Source: Bradyrhizobium sp. 1(2017) (lineage in GTDB: Bacteria > Pseudomonadota > Alphaproteobacteria > Rhizobiales > Xanthobacteraceae). From it: a stretch of 64,000 nucleotides of DNA. How positions within the stretch are numbered: position 1 is the stretch's first letter; each line of letters starts with the position of its first letter. The stretch covers positions 930,001-994,000 of the forward strand of contig NZ_CP050022.2 in NCBI RefSeq assembly GCF_011602485.2. The letters run 5' to 3'. A program made the position numbers and the translations under genes. Shown here in pieces: positions 1 through 9,312 of this stretch. Below the pieces are notes generated by a model. It saw only the letters and a program-made list of their open reading frames with translations, was not told the DNA's origin and did not search any database.

Positions 1-663
1 TGTGGCGAGCGCGGCAAGCGCGAGCGCCGGATGGCTGCGCGCGCGATCCGACAGCGCGAACACATAGGGCGCGAACAGATAGCCCGAATAGAAATAGACG
101 AAGCGCGAGCAGAACTCATCGATGACGGTCCAGCCGGTCGTGATGCGCGCTGTCTCCAGCGCGGCGGCGACGAGCCAGATTGCGAGCGGCGGGACTTTGC
201 GTGTCAGTTTTGTGACGACGAAGAAGATCGGCAGCAGATAGATGAACCACAGCGTGCCGAACGGCTCGATGAAGGATTCCAGATACAGGAGGCCCACGTG
301 ATGCCAGCCCGTCTCCGCCGCAAAGGCCGGCGCCTTGAAGCCGAATTGGATTGTCACCCAGACGACATAAAAATAGGCGAAATGCACAACCTTACGGTCG
401 AGATAGATTCGCCAGTCCCGATCGATCACCAGTGACAGGAACAATCCCGAGATCAGGAAGAAATCCGGCATCCGGAACGGCTTTGCGAAGGCCACGGCGA
501 CATGCATGAAACCGGTCTGCCCGGCGGCGAGCTCGACCCCCAGCACCGAATGCATCATCACGACCATGACGATGCAGATGCCCTTGGCGTAGTCGACCCA
601 GTCGATACGCGCGGCAGCTTGGGCCTTGAGCCCGCCGTCGGCGATTGTGCCCGATCGTGCCAT
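1..663 (-). CDS. Acyltransferase family 3 membrane protein (3' part outside window)
   Basis: The reverse strand is open from an ATG at 663 to the window edge (221 residues seen). The N-terminus reads WVDYAKGICIVMVVMMH (residues 22-38), the hallmark of the acyltransferase-3/OpgC-like integral membrane family, where the His just after the first helix is thought to act in acyl transfer. Several hydrophobic helices follow, e.g. around MPDFFLISGLFLSLV and TLWFIYLLPIFFVV. Members O-acylate periplasmic or surface glycans. The gene is divergent from ugd, which makes UDP-glucuronate for exopolysaccharide, so a role in polysaccharide decoration is plausible but inferred. Confidence 0.85.
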   Translation of the reverse strand, partial: MARSGTIADGGLKAQAAARIDWVDYAKGICIVMVVMMHSVLGVELAAGQTGFMHVAVAFAKPFRMPDFFLISGLFLSLVIDRDWRIYLDRKVVHFAYFYVVWVTIQFGFKAPAFAAETGWHHVGLLYLESFIEPFGTLWFIYLLPIFFVVTKLTRKVPPLAIWLVAAALETARITTGWTVIDEFCSRFVYFYSGYLFAPYVFALSDRARSHPALALAALAT

Positions 664-856
664 GGTGTCCCTTTTCGAGGCGCCTTCCGCCCGTCCCTGT
701 GTGGCTGTGGGGCAGTTTGGAGCCCAGTGGTTTCTGACTTCTTTACCGGTTCAAATCGCGGGCCGGTTTTTGCATGCGGACTGTTCCACGGCCGCGGGAA
801 AGTGCTAAACCGCCCAAAATTGGGCTTTCGTTAACCAAGCTGGAACAGGACTTTCC
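664..856. other. Divergent promoter region, acyltransferase / ugd
   Basis: This 193-bp gap lies between two outward-facing starts, so it must hold both promoters. I see no clear palindrome; the AT-richer stretch near 806-850 precedes ugd. Confidence 0.4.
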
Positions 857-2173
857 ATGCGCATTGCGATGATCGGAACGGGCTATGTGGGACTGGTGTC
901 CGGGGCCTGCTTTGCGGATTTCGGTCACGACGTCATCTGCGTCGACAAGGACGAGAAGAAGATCGCGGCGCTCCATCGCGGCGAGATCCCGATCTACGAG
1001 CCGGGGCTCGATGACCTTGTCGCGACCAACGTCAAGGCCAAGCGGCTCGACTTCACCACCGATCTGTCCAAGCCGGTTGCGGATGCCGACGCCGTCTTCA
1101 TCGCCGTCGGAACGCCCTCGCGCCGCGGCGATGGCCACGCCGATTTGTCCTACGTCTACGCCGCCGCGCGCGAGATCGCGCAGTCGCTCACCGGCTTCAC
1201 CGTCGTGGTGACGAAATCGACCGTGCCGGTCGGCACCGGTGACGAGGTCGAGCGCATCATTCGCGAAGCCAATCCCAAGGCCGACGTCGTCGTGGCCTCC
1301 AATCCCGAATTCCTGCGCGAGGGCGCCGCGATCCGCGACTTCAAATTTCCCGACCGCGTGGTGGTCGGCCTCTCCGACGAGCGCGGCCGCAAGGTGATGG
1401 GTGACATCTACCGCCCGCTGTCGCTGAACCAGGCGCCGCTGATGTTCACCGCACGCCGCACCGCCGAGATGATCAAATACGCAGCCAACGCGTTTCTGGC
1501 GACCAAGATCACCTTCATCAACGAGATCGCCGATCTCTCCGAGAAGGTCGGCGCCAACGTTCAGGAGGTCGCGCGCGGCATTGGCCTCGACAACCGCATC
1601 GGCACCAAGTTCCTGCATGCCGGTCCCGGTTTCGGCGGCTCGTGCTTTCCCAAGGACACCAAGGCGCTGATCAAGATCGCTCAGGATTATGACGTCTCCT
1701 TGCGCATCGTCGAATCCGTGCTGGCGGTCAACGAGAACCGCAAGCGCGCGATGGCGCGCAAGGTGAGCCAGGCGCTCGGCGGCTCGCTGCGCGGCAAGAC
1801 CATCGCGGTGCTCGGCCTCACCTTCAAGCCCGACACCGATGACATGCGCGACGCGCCGTCGATCCCGCTGGTCACAGGCCTGATCGACATGGGGGCAACC
1901 GTGAGGGCCTTCGATCCCGTCGGCATGGAGCAGGCGAAAAGCGAGCTGCCCAGCATCACCTATTGCGAGGACGCCTATTCCTGCGCGCAAGGCGCCGATG
2001 CGCTCGTCGTCGTCACCGAATGGGTGCAGTTCCGCGCGCTCGATCTCGACCGGTTGAAGGCGAACATGGCAAAGCCCGTCGTGGTGGACCTCCGCAACAT
2101 CTACCGTCCCGAGGACATGGCGGCCGCCGGTTTCGTCTATGAGAGCATCGGTCGTCCGCCGGTGCAGGGCTGA
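857..2173 (+). CDS. ugd: UDP-glucose 6-dehydrogenase
   Basis: Oxidises UDP-glucose to UDP-glucuronate with two NAD+, feeding exopolysaccharide and LPS synthesis in the cytoplasm. The 438-residue length is normal. The N-terminus has the Rossmann motif GTGYVG (residues 7-12). The catalytic cysteine is Cys263 in GPGFGGSCFPKD, and LTFKPDTDDMRDAPS marks the C-terminal UDP-binding domain. The start ATG at 857 begins directly with MRIAMIGTGYVG as in relatives. It stands alone, divergent from the acyltransferase, and is followed by an intergenic palindromic repeat. Confidence 0.97.
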   Translation: MRIAMIGTGYVGLVSGACFADFGHDVICVDKDEKKIAALHRGEIPIYEPGLDDLVATNVKAKRLDFTTDLSKPVADADAVFIAVGTPSRRGDGHADLSYVYAAAREIAQSLTGFTVVVTKSTVPVGTGDEVERIIREANPKADVVVASNPEFLREGAAIRDFKFPDRVVVGLSDERGRKVMGDIYRPLSLNQAPLMFTARRTAEMIKYAANAFLATKITFINEIADLSEKVGANVQEVARGIGLDNRIGTKFLHAGPGFGGSCFPKDTKALIKIAQDYDVSLRIVESVLAVNENRKRAMARKVSQALGGSLRGKTIAVLGLTFKPDTDDMRDAPSIPLVTGLIDMGATVRAFDPVGMEQAKSELPSITYCEDAYSCAQGADALVVVTEWVQFRALDLDRLKANMAKPVVVDLRNIYRPEDMAAAGFVYESIGRPPVQG

Positions 2174-2187
2174 TAACTACACATGAT

Positions 2188-2270
2188 TGTCATACCCCGC
2201 GAAGGCGGGGTATCCAGTAATCCCGGTCTTCGTGATGGTCGGGATCTGAGTTTACTGGATCAGCCGCCGC
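2188..2270. repeat. Intergenic palindromic repeat, family A, copy 1
   Basis: Begins GTCATACCCCGCGAAGGCGG and ends near TACTGGATCAGCC; the outer arms ATCCAGTA / TACTGGAT are complementary. The same plan recurs at 7163-7282 and 25771-25872. It lies between ugd and hrpB and probably folds as a long hairpin in RNA. Confidence 0.8.
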
Positions 2271-2314
2271 AGTGCGCAATCGCGCACGAGGCGGGTGATG
2301 ACGGATGCGAGATC

Positions 2315-4789
2315 TTGCCCCGCAAATTCGATACGCCCCTCCCGATCGATGCCGTGCTCGACGAACTCTCGGGCACGCTGGAGGCCGGCAACGCCGCCGT
2401 GCTGGTGGCGCCGCCGGGTGCCGGCAAGACCACGCGGGTGCCGCTGGCACTGCTCGATGCACCCTGGGCCAAGGGCAAGAAGATCATCGTGCTGGAGCCA
2501 CGCCGCATCGCCGCGCGCGCCAGCGCCGACCGCATGGCCAAATCGCTCGGCGAGCGCGCCGGGGAAACCGTCGGCTATCGCGTCCGCTTCGGCTCCAAGA
2601 TCTCGCGCGCCACGCGCATCGAGGTGGTGACCGAGGGCATCTTCACCCGCCAGATCCTCGACGATCCCGAGCTCTCCGGCGTTGCCGCCATCCTGTTCGA
2701 CGAATTCCACGAGCGCTCGCTCGATGCCGACATGGGCCTCGCACTGGCACGCGATGCGCAAACCGGCTTGCGTGAAGACCTGCGCATCCTGGTGATGTCG
2801 GCGACGCTCGATGGTGCGCGCGTGGCGAAACTGCTCGGCGATGCCCCCGTCGTCGAAAGCGAGGGCCGCGCCTTTCCGGTCGAGACGCGTTATCTCGGCC
2901 GCAAGGCCGACGCGCCGATCGAGCGGCAGATGGCGGACGCGATCGCATCTGCGCTGCGCGCCGATAGCGGCTCAGTGCTGGCCTTTCTGCCGGGTGCTGC
3001 CGAAATCCGCCGAACCCAGAATTTTATCAGTGAACGCGTGCAGGACGCTTCCATCGAGATCGTGCCGCTGTTCGGCGCGCTCGATGCCGCCGTGCAGGAC
3101 CGCGCCATCGCGCCGGCGCCGAAGGGCACGCGCAAGGTCGTGCTGGCGACATCGATCGCGGAAACGTCGCTCACCATCGAAGGCGTGCGCATCGTCGTCG
3201 ATTGCGGTCTCGCCCGCGTGCCGCGCTATGAGCCCGACATCGGGTTGACGCGGCTCGAGACCGTGCGCGCCTCGCGCGCCGCAGTGGACCAGCGCCGTGG
3301 CCGCGCCGGCCGCACCGAGGCCGGGGTATGCTACCGGCTCTGGGACGAGCCGCAGACGGCCTCGCTCACGCCCTACACCCAACCGGAAATCCTCAGCGCC
3401 GATCTGTCCTCGCTCGTGCTCGATCTCGCGCAATGGGGCGTCGCCGATCCCGCTGCACTGTCGTTCCTCGATCCGCCGCCGCAGCCGGCCTGGAAGGAAG
3501 CGAAGAGCCTGCTCTCCGAGCTCAACGCGCTCGATGGCGACGGCCGCATCACCGCCGAAGGCAAGAGCCTGCGCGCGCTGGCGCTGCCGCCGCGGCTGGC
3601 GCGCATGATCGTTGATTCACATCGTGCCGGGGAGGGCGAAGCCGCCGCCGAGATCGCGGCGATCATCACCGAGCGCGGGCTCGGCGGCGACAGCGTCGAT
3701 CTCGAGCACCGGCGCGACCAGTTCCGCCGCGACCGCTCGCCGCGTGCCGCCAGCGCGCGCGATCTGGCGCGGCGCTGGGCCTCGCAGGTCGCGGCGTCGG
3801 AGAAGGCGGGGCCGCAGGAGGATATCTCGACCGGCCTGATGCTCGCCTATGCATTTCCGGACCGTGTCGCGCGCAACCGCGGCAATGGCAGCTTCGTGCT
3901 GGCCAATGGCCGCGGCGCGTCCGTCGAGCAGACCTCCTCGCTCGCCCGCGCTCCCTACATCGCGATCGGCGAAATGACGGGAACGGCGGCGAGCGGCCGC
4001 ATCCTGCTTGCCGCACAGATCACGCAGGAGGAGATCGAGCAACATTTCGCCGAGCACATCGAGAGCGCCGATGAGATCACCTTCGACCGTGGCGCGATGG
4101 GGCTGCGGGCGCGGCGCAAGCGGGTGCTGCACGCCATCACGCTCTCGGAGGCGACGCTTGCCGTCTCGCCCTCGGAGGATACCGCGCGCATCTTCGCAGA
4201 CGGGCTGATCGCAGCCGGCCTCGACCGGCTGCCCTGGTCGAAGGCGGCCAAGCAGTGGCGCGACCGCGTGACGTTCCTGCGCAAGGCCGAGGGTGACAGC
4301 TGGCCCGATCTGTCCGACGATGGATTGATCGCGCGGCGCGACGACTGGCTGGTGCCGGCGCTCTACGACAAGATCGCGCTCAAGGACATCTCCGCGGGCG
4401 ATCTCTCCGAGGCGCTGATGGCGCTCTTGCCCTGGGAGATGCGCGCGCGGCTCGATCGCGAGGCGCCGACGCATTTCGAGGCGCCGACCGGAAGCGTGCT
4501 TGCGATCGACTACGAGGCCGAGCAGGGGCCGACCATTGCGGTGCGGCTGCAGGAATTGTTCGGCCTCAACACCCATCCCGCGATCGCTGCCGGCAGGGTG
4601 CCGCTGGTGCTGGAATTGCTGTCGCCGGCGCAGCGCCCGGTGCAGGTGACGCGCGATCTGCCCGGCTTCTGGCGCGGCAGCTACGCGGCCGTACGCTCCG
4701 ACCTGCGCGGCCGCTATCCGCGCCACCCCTGGCCGGACGATCCCGCCAATGCGTTGCCGACAAGGCGGGCGAAGCCGCGCGGCACGTGA
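2315..4789 (+). CDS. hrpB: ATP-dependent helicase HrpB
   Basis: DEAH-box RNA helicase-like protein. It shows Walker A APPGAGKTTR, the motif II box FDEFHERSLD, SAT in VMSATLDG, and motif VI DQRRGRAGRTEAG, followed by the HrpB C-terminal region (824 residues with this start). The reading frame is open from an ATG at 2183, but those first 44 codons run through repeat family A. HrpB proteins normally begin close to FDTPLPIDAVL, so I place the start at TTG 2315 (MPRKFDTPLPID). The cellular role of HrpB is poorly known in rhizobia. Confidence 0.9.
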   Translation: MPRKFDTPLPIDAVLDELSGTLEAGNAAVLVAPPGAGKTTRVPLALLDAPWAKGKKIIVLEPRRIAARASADRMAKSLGERAGETVGYRVRFGSKISRATRIEVVTEGIFTRQILDDPELSGVAAILFDEFHERSLDADMGLALARDAQTGLREDLRILVMSATLDGARVAKLLGDAPVVESEGRAFPVETRYLGRKADAPIERQMADAIASALRADSGSVLAFLPGAAEIRRTQNFISERVQDASIEIVPLFGALDAAVQDRAIAPAPKGTRKVVLATSIAETSLTIEGVRIVVDCGLARVPRYEPDIGLTRLETVRASRAAVDQRRGRAGRTEAGVCYRLWDEPQTASLTPYTQPEILSADLSSLVLDLAQWGVADPAALSFLDPPPQPAWKEAKSLLSELNALDGDGRITAEGKSLRALALPPRLARMIVDSHRAGEGEAAAEIAAIITERGLGGDSVDLEHRRDQFRRDRSPRAASARDLARRWASQVAASEKAGPQEDISTGLMLAYAFPDRVARNRGNGSFVLANGRGASVEQTSSLARAPYIAIGEMTGTAASGRILLAAQITQEEIEQHFAEHIESADEITFDRGAMGLRARRKRVLHAITLSEATLAVSPSEDTARIFADGLIAAGLDRLPWSKAAKQWRDRVTFLRKAEGDSWPDLSDDGLIARRDDWLVPALYDKIALKDISAGDLSEALMALLPWEMRARLDREAPTHFEAPTGSVLAIDYEAEQGPTIAVRLQELFGLNTHPAIAAGRVPLVLELLSPAQRPVQVTRDLPGFWRGSYAAVRSDLRGRYPRHPWPDDPANALPTRRAKPRGT

Positions 4790-4916
4790 GAACTGGCGAT
4801 CGATATTAACCGTCCGCTCATCCTTTTCGTCAAAATGACACGTGTCCCGGCCTGCCTTCGCTCGCGGACAAACGTGCCGCGTGGTGAAATCGGGCTTTCG
4901 GCTCGGAAGTGGTGTG

Positions 4917-5429
4917 ATGCGTAACATTGTGATCTTCGCGGCCGTGATGCTCGGCCTCGGCACCTTCATGGCCCAGATGGCGGACAAGATGAGCTCCGCC
5001 TCCGCGACCTCGGTGCCGCGCACGACCGTGGCCGTCGCCTCCATTGCGCCGGCCGGCGGCCGCAACCTGGTCCTCTCTCGTGACGTCCGCGGGCATTTCC
5101 AGGCCGAAGGCCGCATCGAGGGTCAGCGCATTGGCTTCATGGTCGATACCGGCGCGTCCGTCGTTGCGCTGAACGAGACCTCGGCAGCGCGTTTCGGCCT
5201 GCGTCCCTCGCGCGGCGAGTACACCGCAACCGTCTCCACGGCCAACGGCACCATCAAGGCCGCGCGCACCCGCATCGCCATGCTGGAGGTCGGCGGCCTC
5301 ATCGTGCGCGACGTCGATGCGATGGTGCTGCCGGATGCGGCGCTCTCGGAGAACCTGCTCGGTCTCTCCTTCCTGTCTCGCCTGAAGCGCTTCGAATACG
5401 CCAACGGCCAGATGGTGCTGGAGCAATAG
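4917..5429 (+). CDS. TIGR02281-type membrane-anchored retropepsin-like aspartic protease
   Basis: A single N-terminal membrane segment (MRNIVIFAAVMLGLGTFMAQM) is followed by a clan AA aspartic protease domain with the catalytic D-T-G in FMVDTGASVVAL. The C-terminal ENLLGLSFLSRLKRFEY is typical of the TIGR02281 group, and about 170 residues is the usual size. The frame is open from 4842, but ATG 4917 gives a proper anchor and has GGAAG upstream. One domain implies an obligate dimer facing the periplasm. The substrate is unknown. Confidence 0.88.
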   Translation: MRNIVIFAAVMLGLGTFMAQMADKMSSASATSVPRTTVAVASIAPAGGRNLVLSRDVRGHFQAEGRIEGQRIGFMVDTGASVVALNETSAARFGLRPSRGEYTATVSTANGTIKAARTRIAMLEVGGLIVRDVDAMVLPDAALSENLLGLSFLSRLKRFEYANGQMVLEQ

Positions 5430-5462
5430 GCGCGGCCCGCACGATCGTCCGACTGTCATTTT

Positions 5463-5479
5463 CAAAGAAAATATCTTTG
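5463..5479. promoter_or_regulatory. Inverted repeat upstream of phosphomannomutase gene
   Basis: CAAAGA-AAATA-TCTTTG is a perfect 6-bp inverted repeat with a 5-nt spacer in an AT-rich patch 144 bp before the 5623 start. It could be an operator or a weak terminator for the gene ending at 5429. Confidence 0.35.
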
Positions 5480-5622
5480 CTCTGACCGCCCTCGCGGCAA
5501 CGTTTCTTCGTTACCAAACTGCCGCAATTATCGGCCATAAGCCTTCATTCCCGCCTTTCGTTGCGGCCCGGCATTCGCTAAGGCTGCAGCAAATCCAGCC
5601 CCCTTTTCACGAGACTGTCTCA

Positions 5623-7122
5623 ATGTTCCCGAAGCCGAAATCCGTATTGTTGCCCAACACCTATGCCTTCGAATCCGAGCCGATGGTGAAGCCGACGGGC
5701 TTTCGCGAGTATGACGCGCGCTGGTTGTTCCAGAAGGAAATCAACCTGATGGGTGTACAGGCGCTCGGCATGGGGCTGGGCGCGCTGATCGCCGAACTCG
5801 GCGTCAAGCAGGAGATCGTTACCGGTCACGATTTCCGCGGCTATTCGGCCTCGATCAAATATGCGCTGATCTCCGGCCTGATGGCGGCGGGCTGCAAGGT
5901 GCACGACATCGGGCTTGCGGTGACGCCGATGGCCTATTTCGCACAGTTCGATCTCGACGTGCCCTGCGTCGCCATGGTCACGGCCTCGCACAACGACAAT
6001 GGCTGGACCGGCGTGAAGATGGGCGCCAACCGTCCGCTGACCTTCGGTCCCGACGAGATGACGCGGCTGAAGCAGATCGTTCTCAATGCCGAGTTCAAGA
6101 ACAAGGCCGGCGGCTCCTACCAGTTTCACGAGAACTATCCGGCGCGCTACATCGCCGATCTCACCTCTCGTCCGAAGCTGACGCGCAAGCTCAAGGTGGT
6201 CGCGGCCTGCGGCAACGGCACCGCCGGCGCGTTCGCGCCGCAGGTGCTGGAGGCGATCGGCTGCGAGGTGATCCCGCTCGACACCGAGCTCGACCACACC
6301 TTCCCGAAATACAATCCCAACCCCGAGGACATGGAGATGCTGCACGCGATCCGCGACGCGGTGCTGCATCACAAGGCCGATGTCGGACTCGGCTTCGACG
6401 GCGACGGCGACCGCTGCGGCGTCGTCGACAACACCGGCGAGGAGATCTTTGCCGACAAGGTCGGCGTGATGCTGGCGCGCGACATGTCGGCGATCCACAA
6501 GGACGCGCATTTCATCGTCGACGTGAAGTCGACCGGCCTGTTCGTCACTGATCCCGTGCTGCAGAAACAGGGCGCCAAGACCGCCTATTGGAAGACCGGC
6601 CATTCCTACATGAAGCGCCGCACCAACGAGACGGGCGCGCTGGCGGGCTTCGAGAAGTCGGGCCATTTCTTCTTCAACAAGCCCTATGGCCGCGGCTATG
6701 ACGACGGCCTGGTCTCGGCGATCGCGATCTGCGACATGCTCGACCGTGCGCCGGGCAAGTCGATGGCGGATCTGAAGAACGCGCTGCCGAAGACCTGGTC
6801 GTCGCCGACCATGTCGCCGCACTGCGCCGACGAGACCAAGTATGGCGTCATCGACCAGGTGGTGAAGCACTTCGAAGGCCTGCAGGCGAAGGGCGCCAAG
6901 ATCGGGGGACAGGCGATCCGCGATCTCGTCACCGTCAACGGCGTGCGCGTCACGGTGGAGGACGGCAGCTGGGGCCTGGTGCGCGCCTCCTCCAACAAGC
7001 CCGAGCTCGTCGTCGTGGTCGAGAGCCCGGTCTCCGAGCAGCGCATGCACGACATGTTCGAGATGGTGAACAGCGTGCTGCGCACGCATCCGGAAGTCGG
7101 CGAGTATAATCAGAAGATCTGA
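5623..7122 (+). CDS. Phosphomannomutase/phosphoglucomutase
   Basis: Alpha-D-phosphohexomutase of 499 residues interconverting hexose 6- and 1-phosphates for sugar-nucleotide and glycan synthesis. The phosphoserine loop is MVTASHND with catalytic Ser122. The metal loop is DGDGDRCG (residues 259-266), and the sugar-binding region contains GFEKSGHFFF. The start at 5623 follows an AT-richer leader. With ugd nearby, the region supplies polysaccharide precursors. Specificity for mannose versus glucose cannot be read from the sequence; relatives are usually called ManB/AlgC. Confidence 0.93.
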   Translation: MFPKPKSVLLPNTYAFESEPMVKPTGFREYDARWLFQKEINLMGVQALGMGLGALIAELGVKQEIVTGHDFRGYSASIKYALISGLMAAGCKVHDIGLAVTPMAYFAQFDLDVPCVAMVTASHNDNGWTGVKMGANRPLTFGPDEMTRLKQIVLNAEFKNKAGGSYQFHENYPARYIADLTSRPKLTRKLKVVAACGNGTAGAFAPQVLEAIGCEVIPLDTELDHTFPKYNPNPEDMEMLHAIRDAVLHHKADVGLGFDGDGDRCGVVDNTGEEIFADKVGVMLARDMSAIHKDAHFIVDVKSTGLFVTDPVLQKQGAKTAYWKTGHSYMKRRTNETGALAGFEKSGHFFFNKPYGRGYDDGLVSAIAICDMLDRAPGKSMADLKNALPKTWSSPTMSPHCADETKYGVIDQVVKHFEGLQAKGAKIGGQAIRDLVTVNGVRVTVEDGSWGLVRASSNKPELVVVVESPVSEQRMHDMFEMVNSVLRTHPEVGEYNQKI

Positions 7123-7162
7123 TTTGGCGTCAGGGCGTCTGCGCTTGCCGCATCCACTGCTG

Positions 7163-7282
7163 TGTCATCGCCCGCGAAAGCGGGTGATCCAGTATTCCAG
7201 AGGCGGTCGTCGCATACGGAGAAGCCGCGGCGTACTAGATCGCCCGGTCCCGGCTCCGCCAAGGTTACGCCGGGCCACGATG
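7163..7282. repeat. Intergenic palindromic repeat, family A, copy 2
   Basis: Starts GTCATCGCCCGCGAAAGCGG, then ATCCAGTATTCCAG, and closes with GTACTAGATCGCCCGG. It is related to the copies at 2188 and 25771 but more diverged. It sits between the convergent ends of the phosphomannomutase and chemoreceptor genes. Confidence 0.7.
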
Positions 7283-7349
7283 GTGCTCGGCCGGCGAAGC
7301 CTTAGCGAAGTCGGCAAGCCGGGCGATGCCAGCGTCCGTGTGGCAGCGC

Positions 7350-8819
7350 CTACGCTGTCCGCAACGAGCCCAGGAAGCCGTCAACCTCGGCCTTCAACCG
7401 CTCCGACTGCGATGACAATCCGGCCGCAGCCTGATGCATCTTCGAAGCCGCTGCGCCGGCCTCGTTCGATGCCTTGCTGACGCTCGAGATGTTGTCGTTC
7501 ACCTCGCGCGTGCCGGTGGCTGCCTGCTGCAGGCTGCCGGCGATCTCGCGCGTTGCCAGACCCTGCTGATCGACCGCGGTCGAGATCTGGCCGGAGATCT
7601 GGTCGATCTCCGCAATCGTCGCGCCGATCGCCTGGATGGCGTTGACGGCATCGCCGGTCGCGCTCTGGATGTTCTGCACCTGCGCCGAGATCTCCTCGGT
7701 GGCCTTTGCGGTCTGGTTCGCCAGCGCCTTCACCTCGCTCGCGACGACGGCAAAGCCCTTGCCGTGCTCGCCGGCACGGGCCGCTTCGATGGTCGCGTTC
7801 AGCGCCAGCAGGTTGGTCTGGTTGGCGATGGTCTGGATCAGCGTCACGACCTCGCCGATCTTCTGGGTGCCGCTGGCAAGGCCCTCGACGACCTGATTGG
7901 TGCGGCGGGCTTCGTCCGCGGCCCGGGCCGCGATTTCGGCGGAACGGGCGACCTGCTGAGTGATGCTGCTGACCGACGCGGTGAGCTCCTCGGTTGCTGC
8001 AGCCACCGTTTCGACATTGCTCGAGGCCCGATTCGAGGCTGCGGCCGCGGCGGCGGTCTGCCGCGCGGTGTCGGCGCTGTTGTTGCTCATCGAGGACGAC
8101 AATTGCTGCACCTCGCCGGCGGCGATCGCCACCGCCTCGACGATGCTGCCGATGCTGCGCTCGAAATTGCCGGCCAGCCGCTGCTTGGCCGCCTCACGGT
8201 CCTGCTTCGCGCGCTGCTCGACTTCGCTGCGTTCGCTGTTGGCGCGTGCTTCCGCCGCCATCGCGGCCCGGGCCTCGGCGGTCTTCACTGCCGTGGTCTC
8301 GAACAGTTCCTGGAGCTTGTGCGCCAGCGCGATCAGCACGCCCGCCTCGATCAGCAAAATCACCGCGTGAAGCACGACGCGGCCGAAATCGGAGCCGCCC
8401 GGATAGATCGCCGCAGGCAGCAGGAAGTTCAACGCGATGTGATGCAATGCCACCGCGACCGTCGCTGCGGCGATCGCACGATAATCGCAATAGGCGACGA
8501 TGCACGCCAGCGCGGCAAAGAAGTACATGTGCATGTCGATCTGCCACGGGTTCCCCTCGAACTGCCAGGTGAACATCGACACGCCGCTCATCAGGGCGAC
8601 GGAGAACACCAGGCGTGTGGAGAGGCCGTTGCCCGACATGCGCCAGGACAAGGTCGCGGCGAGCGCGAAGACGGTCATGAAGATGGCGGGGATGAGCCAG
8701 GCCTTGCCGAGCGCCAGTCCGATCGTCACGCTGATAGGCACGTGCAGCCAGAGCACCGCGACAAGGACCTTGCTGGTGGTCTGGCGCAGCGATTCCAGTC
8801 CGTCGTTCTCGATAGTCAT
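7350..8819 (-). CDS. Methyl-accepting chemotaxis protein with multi-helix membrane sensor
   Basis: The C-terminal cytoplasmic signalling domain carries the conserved hairpin tip EAARAGEHGKGFAVVASEVK, which contacts CheA/CheW, plus long Ala/Gln-rich coiled coils. The N-terminal ~190 residues form about six hydrophobic helices without a large periplasmic domain, followed by a charged coiled coil rich in A, E and R; there is no obvious HAMP. Such receptors may sense membrane or energy state. I start at ATG 8819 (MTIENDG); an in-frame ATG at 8846 would overlap the upstream gene by 11 bp. Confidence 0.9.
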   Translation of the reverse strand: MTIENDGLESLRQTTSKVLVAVLWLHVPISVTIGLALGKAWLIPAIFMTVFALAATLSWRMSGNGLSTRLVFSVALMSGVSMFTWQFEGNPWQIDMHMYFFAALACIVAYCDYRAIAAATVAVALHHIALNFLLPAAIYPGGSDFGRVVLHAVILLIEAGVLIALAHKLQELFETTAVKTAEARAAMAAEARANSERSEVEQRAKQDREAAKQRLAGNFERSIGSIVEAVAIAAGEVQQLSSSMSNNSADTARQTAAAAAASNRASSNVETVAAATEELTASVSSITQQVARSAEIAARAADEARRTNQVVEGLASGTQKIGEVVTLIQTIANQTNLLALNATIEAARAGEHGKGFAVVASEVKALANQTAKATEEISAQVQNIQSATGDAVNAIQAIGATIAEIDQISGQISTAVDQQGLATREIAGSLQQAATGTREVNDNISSVSKASNEAGAAASKMHQAAAGLSSQSERLKAEVDGFLGSLRTA

Positions 8820-8835
8820 CACGTCATCCCCCGGC

Positions 8836-9168
8836 CTATCTGCCAATGCATGCCGACACCGCTTGCGCGTCCATCACGAACCAGGCACCGGCCTCATAGA
8901 GGCGGCGCAGTCCGTCATGGTCATCCGGGCGGACGACGAGGAGGGTGGGAAGGGCGGTTGCCCCGACGATCGCCGCTTGCGCCGATCCCGCAGCCTCAAA
9001 CACCTGCTGCGTGCCCCACCAGGGCGGAAACACAACTGCGACAATTGTCGCGCCCGGACGAACCTGTAAGGTGAGGATTGCGAGCGCGATCCAGCCTGCG
9101 ACCAGCAACGCAGTCGCATTCGCCCAGGCAGGCCAAAGCCGGGACGGAATCGCCGTTCTCCCCTCCAT
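8836..9168 (-). CDS. Small membrane-anchored hypothetical protein upstream of chemoreceptor
   Basis: A 110-residue protein with one transmembrane helix (about residues 17-35, ATALLVAGWIALAILTLQV), a hydrophobic tract IVAVVFPPWWGTQQVF, and a short alpha/beta-like tail. The stop lies 16 bp before the chemoreceptor ATG at 8819, so the two are almost certainly cotranscribed. No known domain is recognised. It may be an accessory partner of the receptor, but this rests only on context. Confidence 0.65.
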   Translation of the reverse strand: MEGRTAIPSRLWPAWANATALLVAGWIALAILTLQVRPGATIVAVVFPPWWGTQQVFEAAGSAQAAIVGATALPTLLVVRPDDHDGLRRLYEAGAWFVMDAQAVSACIGR

Positions 9169-9312
9169 GCGGCGAAGATAGGCGGCCGAACCTAATTCTC
9201 GGTAAATGGTTCCTTACCGAGGTACCGTGTCAGGCGGAGACCGGGAACGTACGGGTGATCAGCGGCGATCGCCGCCGATCTCAGTTCGTGCGGCGTGGGT
9301 TGCTGGCTCGAT

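Noticed and set aside
743..1990. Long reverse-strand open frame of 415 codons opposite ugd
   Set aside because: Antisense shadow of ugd; His/Arg/Gly-rich composition and no domain.
3617..5116. 499-codon reverse frame opposite hrpB
   Set aside because: Typical antisense frame in high-GC DNA; crosses hrpB and the retropepsin gene.
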